Shown here: piece by piece, positions 60,099 through 64,000 of the stretch
Position numbering within the stretch: position 1 is the first letter of the stretch
How the letters are laid out: every line of letters starts with the position of its first letter
DNA from: Sphingomonas sp. PL-96
Lineage (GTDB): Bacteria > Pseudomonadota > Alphaproteobacteria > Sphingomonadales > Sphingomonadaceae
Length of the DNA stretch: 64,000 nt
NCBI RefSeq assembly: GCF_020707215.1
Contig: NZ_JAJFET010000008.1
Location: forward strand, 104,370 to 168,369
Reading direction: 5' to 3'
Translations under genes and position numbers: made by a program
The notes under the pieces: generated by a model
What the model was told of the DNA's origin: nothing
The model's input: the letters and a program-made list of their open reading frames with translations, nothing else
Databases searched by the model: none

Positions 60099-61576
60099 TC
60101 GCGATTGCGCTCGCGCTCGCGCTCGCGGCAATCGCCACGCCCGCACCGGTCGTATCGACGGAGGCGGGACAGGTCCGCGGCGAGGCGCTGCCGGGTGGCG
60201 GTGGCGTGTTCCGCGGAATCCGCTTCGCTGCGCCGCCGACGGGTCCGCTGCGCTGGCGCCCGCCGCTCCCGGCCAAGCGCTGGCAAGGGGTCGCAGATGC
60301 GACCAGACCGCGTGCCGCCTGCCCGCAACCTTCCTACGGCAGCTGGAACCAGGCGGCGGCGGACAGTTCGGCGGAGGACTGCCTGTTCCTCGACGTGCGG
60401 ACGCCCCGGATCGACTCCACGGCGAAGCTGCCGGTGCTGGTGTGGATCCACGGCGGCGGCAATCGCGGGGGTGCGGGCGCCGGTACGGTTGAATCGCACA
60501 TCACCGACGCCGGCATCGTGCTGGTCTCGATCCAGTATCGCCTGGGCGCGCTCGGGTTTCTGTCGCATCCCGCGCTGACGGCGGAACAGGGTGGCGCATC
60601 CGGCAATTACGGGCTGATGGATCAGCAGGCGGCGCTACGCTGGGTCCAGGCCAACATCGCCAGCTTCGGCGGCGATCCCGCCCAGGTGACGATCGCCGGA
60701 GAGAGCGCCGGCGCGCAAGATGTCGGCCTGCATATGCTCGCTCCCGGATCCCGCACGCTGTTCGCACGCGCCATCGCCGAGAGCGGGACGCCAGGCTTCG
60801 GGGTCTCCCCGCGCACCCTCGCCCAGAATGAGCGCGTCGGCGCCGCGATCGCCCGCAAGGCGGCGCTTCCCGCCGACGCCAGTGCAGCGCAGCTTCGCGC
60901 CCTTCCCGTCGCTGCCATCCTGCAGGCGCAGGAGACCGTCGAGGCGCCGGGCGTCGAAGACAACAGCTTCATCTGGCTGCACGCCGTGGTCGACGGTCGC
61001 GTGCTGCGGGAGACGCCCGCCGAGACGCTGGCTGCCGGTCGCTTCGCACGCGCGCCGTTCCTGATCGGGGTCAACGCTCAGGAGTTCACCGGCTATTCGG
61101 GCCGCGATCCGGAGCCGGTCATTGCGCGAGAATTTCCACGCAACACCGCCGCGGTCCGCGCCGCCTATGGCCTCGACCGCTCGGCCGCCCCGACGCCCGA
61201 TCCGCGGCTGGGCGACGTCGCGATGCAACTCGGCACCGATCTCGTCTTCCGCTGTCCGACCATCGCGGTGTCGAAGGCGCTGCGCGCACGCGGCAATCCG
61301 GTGTGGCAATATCAGTTCGACTATGCGCCGCCCGGAGGAACGGTCAATCACGCAAGCGAGACCCGCTATGTGTTCGACCGGCTCAAACCGGGCGAGCCGC
61401 CGCTGCAGGCCTATTGGCTGAATTTCGTCCGCCGGGGCGATCCGAACGGCCCAGGGTTGCCGCGCTGGCCGGCCTATGACCTCGCGTCCCGCCCGTATCT
61501 CGAGTTCGCACAAAATGGGCCGGTTGCCCGAACAGACCTGCGGGGGACGGTATGCGCGCCGAGGACAACGCCATGA
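60095..61576 (+). CDS. Type-B carboxylesterase, secreted
   Basis: A 493-residue alpha/beta-hydrolase with an N-terminal signal (MIAIALALALAAIATPAPVVS). The oxyanion segment is LVWIHGGGNRGGAG and the nucleophile is in VTIAGESAGAQDVGLHML. A His suited to the triad is in GGTVNHASETRYVF. Family members in polysaccharide loci cleave acetyl, feruloyl or methyl-glucuronoyl esters. It is coupled by overlap to the genes on both sides. Confidence 0.87.
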   Translation: MIAIALALALAAIATPAPVVSTEAGQVRGEALPGGGGVFRGIRFAAPPTGPLRWRPPLPAKRWQGVADATRPRAACPQPSYGSWNQAAADSSAEDCLFLDVRTPRIDSTAKLPVLVWIHGGGNRGGAGAGTVESHITDAGIVLVSIQYRLGALGFLSHPALTAEQGGASGNYGLMDQQAALRWVQANIASFGGDPAQVTIAGESAGAQDVGLHMLAPGSRTLFARAIAESGTPGFGVSPRTLAQNERVGAAIARKAALPADASAAQLRALPVAAILQAQETVEAPGVEDNSFIWLHAVVDGRVLRETPAETLAAGRFARAPFLIGVNAQEFTGYSGRDPEPVIAREFPRNTAAVRAAYGLDRSAAPTPDPRLGDVAMQLGTDLVFRCPTIAVSKALRARGNPVWQYQFDYAPPGGTVNHASETRYVFDRLKPGEPPLQAYWLNFVRRGDPNGPGLPRWPAYDLASRPYLEFAQNGPVARTDLRGTVCAPRTTP

Positions 61577-63426
61577 AGAAGGACCAAGGCCAGCCGGCGC
61601 GCATCTGGACCGCGGGAACCGCCGCGGCCGCGATGGCTCTGCTTCTGGGTGCCGCGGCACCCGAACCACCGCATGCGGAAATCCGCATGAGCCAGATCGC
61701 ACTGGAGCGCTCCGGACCGAAAACCGCCATCTTGGTCACGGCGCAGGAGACTGCCCAGCACTGGACCCTCCGCGATGCGGCGGGCGCATTGGTGGCCGAG
61801 GGTCAGACGATCCCGTTAGGGGCCGATGCGGCTTCCGGCGAGCGGCTCCAGCGTATCGATTTCAGCGCGGCCCGCCTCCCGATCGGCAACGGCTATCGGC
61901 TGCAGGCGGGGAATGCCAAGAGCCGCACGTTCGCGATCGCCGCCCGGCCTTATGCCCCGCTCGCCACCGCCGCGATGGCGTTCTTCTACCAGCAGCGTAG
62001 CGCGGTGCCGATCCTGCCGGCGTTCGTGGAGCGCCCGGATCTCGCGCGTGCTGCGGGCCATCCGATGGAACGGGTCACCTGCTTTTCGGGCACCGATCAA
62101 CGAGGGGTTCGGTGGCCCGGCTGCTCCTATTCGCTCGACGTCACCGGCGGCTGGTATGATGCCGGCGATCACGGCAAATATGTCGTCAACGGCGGCATCG
62201 CGACCTGGACGCTGCTCGACCTCCACCAGCGGCTCGCAGCCTGGGGCAATGGCGACGCGTTCGCCGATGGGCGTCTCGCGCTGCCGGAAGCAGGAAACGG
62301 TCGCGACGACCTGCTCGACGAGGCTCGCGTCGAAGTCGAGTTCCTGCTCTCGATGCAGGTACCGCAAGATGCGCAACTTGCGGTTGCGACGACCGCGGGC
62401 GGCGGCAAGGCGGCGGGAGACTTCCGCACCATCGCCGCCGGAGGACTGGTACACAGCAAGGTCGCCGACACGCGATGGACGGGCCTCCCCACCCGGCCGG
62501 CAGACGACCGGATGCCCCGCGCGCTGTATCCGCCGACCACTGCCGCAACGCTCAACCTTGCTGCGGTGGCGGCGCAGGCCGCGCGGATCTGGCGCAAGAG
62601 CGACCCCGCCTTCGCCGCTCGCGCCCTGCTCGCCGCACGCCGCGCCTGGGCGGCAGCCGAGCGGTACCCGGCGCTGTTCGCGAGCAGCGACTTTGCCGGC
62701 AGCGGCGGCTACGGCGACGAAGCGTTGGACGACGAGCGGTTCTGGGCAGCGGCCGAGCTCTACGCGACTACCGGCGAACGGCCGTTCGAACAGGCGGTGA
62801 CGCGCGCCCGCTTTCTCGCCCGTCCCCAATCGGACCTTACGTGGAACTCGGTGGACCAGGCGGGACTCGCCACCCTGGCGACCATGCCCGCGGCAGGTGC
62901 TGCCCGGAACGCGGCCCGCGCGGCGGTGCTGCGGCTGGCCGACGGCTTCCTCGCCGAGCGGACACGCAGCGGCTACCGCCTGCCCTATGCAAGCCCAGAT
63001 TATGACTGGGGATCGAACAGCGTTCTGCTCAATCGCGCGCTGCTGCTGGGGGTCGCCTGGCAAGTCACGCACGAGGCGCGCTACCGCACTGCTGTCGTCG
63101 ACGTGATGGAGTATTTGCTCGGACGCAACGCGCTCGATCAGTCCTATATCACCGGCTTCGGCGCGCGGCCGATGCGCTTTCCCCACCATCGCTTCTGGCA
63201 TCCGGTCGATCCGCGCTACCCGGCGCCACCCGCCGGGGTGGTATCCGGCGGTCCCAACAGCACCGCGCTCGCCGACGATGTGGCGGCCACGATGCGGGGG
63301 CGATGCGTAGGGCAGACCTGCTGGACCGACGACTGGCGTGCCTTTTCGATGAACGAGGTGGCGATCAACTGGAACGCGCCGCTCGTCTGGGTCGCCGCCT
63401 TTCTGGATGCGACCCGCCCATCCTAG
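61573..63426 (+). CDS. GH9 endoglucanase-like enzyme
   Basis: A 617-residue protein with a signal peptide, an N-terminal Ig-like domain (residues about 35-125, as in CelD-type enzymes) and a GH9 (alpha/alpha)6 catalytic domain. The catalytic Asp pair is in VTGGWYDAGDHGKYVVNGG, the His motif is GFGARPMRFPHHRFW, and the acid Glu is in SMNEVAINWNAPLVW. It acts on beta-1,4-glucan or glucomannan. The ATG at 61573 overlaps the esterase stop. It is the last gene of the operon; no terminator was recognised after it. Confidence 0.92.
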   Translation: MKKDQGQPARIWTAGTAAAAMALLLGAAAPEPPHAEIRMSQIALERSGPKTAILVTAQETAQHWTLRDAAGALVAEGQTIPLGADAASGERLQRIDFSAARLPIGNGYRLQAGNAKSRTFAIAARPYAPLATAAMAFFYQQRSAVPILPAFVERPDLARAAGHPMERVTCFSGTDQRGVRWPGCSYSLDVTGGWYDAGDHGKYVVNGGIATWTLLDLHQRLAAWGNGDAFADGRLALPEAGNGRDDLLDEARVEVEFLLSMQVPQDAQLAVATTAGGGKAAGDFRTIAAGGLVHSKVADTRWTGLPTRPADDRMPRALYPPTTAATLNLAAVAAQAARIWRKSDPAFAARALLAARRAWAAAERYPALFASSDFAGSGGYGDEALDDERFWAAAELYATTGERPFEQAVTRARFLARPQSDLTWNSVDQAGLATLATMPAAGAARNAARAAVLRLADGFLAERTRSGYRLPYASPDYDWGSNSVLLNRALLLGVAWQVTHEARYRTAVVDVMEYLLGRNALDQSYITGFGARPMRFPHHRFWHPVDPRYPAPPAGVVSGGPNSTALADDVAATMRGRCVGQTCWTDDWRAFSMNEVAINWNAPLVWVAAFLDATRPS

Positions 63427-63898
63427 AGCGGCGCAACCGGGTGCGCGATGGCGCCGATGTGCGCTTGGCCTGCCCGCCCCCCCCGATCCCGCCGTCCGCC
63501 ACCTGGGGGCGGCGACGCGACCTCCTTTCCTGCAAGGCTGCGCGTTTACGCATCCTCCCCTCGAAGGTCCGGCCACCGCGCTGCGCCTCCAGGGGAGTTC
63601 CTGATCACACGGGTCGCGGCCATGCCGCAGGCGGCCGCGCCCGGTCCGGGCCGGCTGCACCCAGCGAGGATCTGAACCGAAGCGCCAACGGTCTTGCCCG
63701 ATCCCGCCGACGAACTCGAACAGCTGAAGCGGATCGGGTGCGATCGACGAAAAGAGGGTGCGCGGCGCCGAGTGCGCCACCTACTTTTTGCCAACGCCGT
63801 CCGGGATGCAGCGTGGCCGAAAACCGCATTAGGGCTCGTCAGGTATCGGCCGGCCGTAAGCAGCCATGTGACACCTGCTGCTGACGGCTCAAACGCAA
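63427..63898. other. Intergenic region, no gene seen
   Basis: About 470 bases between the GH9 gene and the tRNA terminator. Several frames are open on both strands, but none has a ribosome site, family motif or normal composition. The right side is richer in A and T than the genes around it. A decayed element cannot be ruled out. Confidence 0.5.
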
Positions 63899-63928
63899 AC
63901 AGCCCCGTCTCTGGTGAGACGGGGCTGT
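63899..63928. terminator. Terminator after the tRNA gene
   Basis: A perfect 13-base stem ACAGCCCCGTCTC / GAGACGGGGCTGT with a 4-base loop, and T-rich sequence on both outer sides. On the minus strand it directly follows the tRNA 3' end. Confidence 0.9.
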
Positions 63929-63936
63929 TTTGTGTG

Positions 63937-64000
<64 letters not shown>

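Noticed and set aside
61816..63780. Minus-strand open frame of 654 codons opposite GH9
   Set aside because: GH9 catalytic motifs are on the plus strand; the other frame is Arg/Gly-rich and lacks a ribosome site.
63427..63898. Transposase remnant next to the tRNA
   Set aside because: No frame with transposase or integrase motifs and no direct repeat of the tRNA 3' end was found in the window.

Overview
The window is GC-rich DNA from an alphaproteobacterium, most likely Sphingomonas or a close sphingomonad. This rests on the very large TonB-dependent receptors paired with secreted glycoside hydrolases, the alphaproteobacterial LexA box (GTTC-N7-GTTC) in front of dinB, flavin-dependent halogenase-like genes beside a receptor, and frequent GTG and TTG starts with ATGA-type overlaps. 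No phage, integrase, transposase, CRISPR array or rRNA was seen. One tRNA, the initiator tRNA-fMet, is cut by the right edge.

Layout. 1-2549: the 3' end of a type II secretion secretin meets, tail to tail, three small inner-membrane assembly genes (GspL/PilN-, GspM/PilO- and GspC/PilP-like). The first of these carries palindromic repeats inside its reading frame. A small lipoprotein gene follows. 2644-6259: two tandem secreted amidohydrolases, one lacking the metal-binding HxH, and a membrane protein. 6355-12338: a six-gene operon (DUF4129-like, DUF4350-like, MoxR ATPase, DUF58, SpoIIM-like, RDD). 12379-15225: acetyltransferase, SOS-controlled DinB, transaldolase. 15296-21886: a complete-looking 4-hydroxyproline catabolic locus (permease, GntR regulator, epimerase, deaminase, D-hydroxyproline dehydrogenase, Xaa-Pro peptidase). 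22045-24992: homoserine dehydrogenase, a 2-oxoglutarate/Fe(II) oxygenase and a very acidic small protein. 25175-32395: an arabinan-use locus (TonB receptor, two GH43, GH51). 32593-36239: Ohr-type peroxidase, diguanylate cyclase, DUF885 peptidase. 36242-42564: Ldh-family oxidoreductase plus GH127 beta-L-arabinofuranosidase, divergent from a large secreted protein. 42605-47701: Mn-catalase, MaoC protein, a short cis-prenyltransferase-like protein, a SirB1-like protein and a small cassette with a 2H-like and a HAD protein. 47933-63426: a TonB receptor divergent from an eight-gene operon with three halogenase-like proteins, GH5 mannanase, GH97, SGNH esterase, carboxylesterase and GH9.

How the parts fit. 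The window reads as three plant cell wall loci plus housekeeping. The most interesting link is between the hydroxyproline locus and the GH127 operon about 20 kb away. Their divergent promoters carry nearly the same 14-base palindrome (13 of 14 identical; a weaker third copy also lies at the GH127 promoter). Known GH127 enzymes strip beta-L-arabinose from hydroxyproline-linked arabino-oligosaccharides of extensins, so the two loci may form one regulon for plant hydroxyproline-rich glycoproteins. The second is the halogenase trio inside a galactoglucomannan-type operon: the outer two keep the catalytic lysine, glutamate and WxWxIP motif, while the middle one has lost all three.
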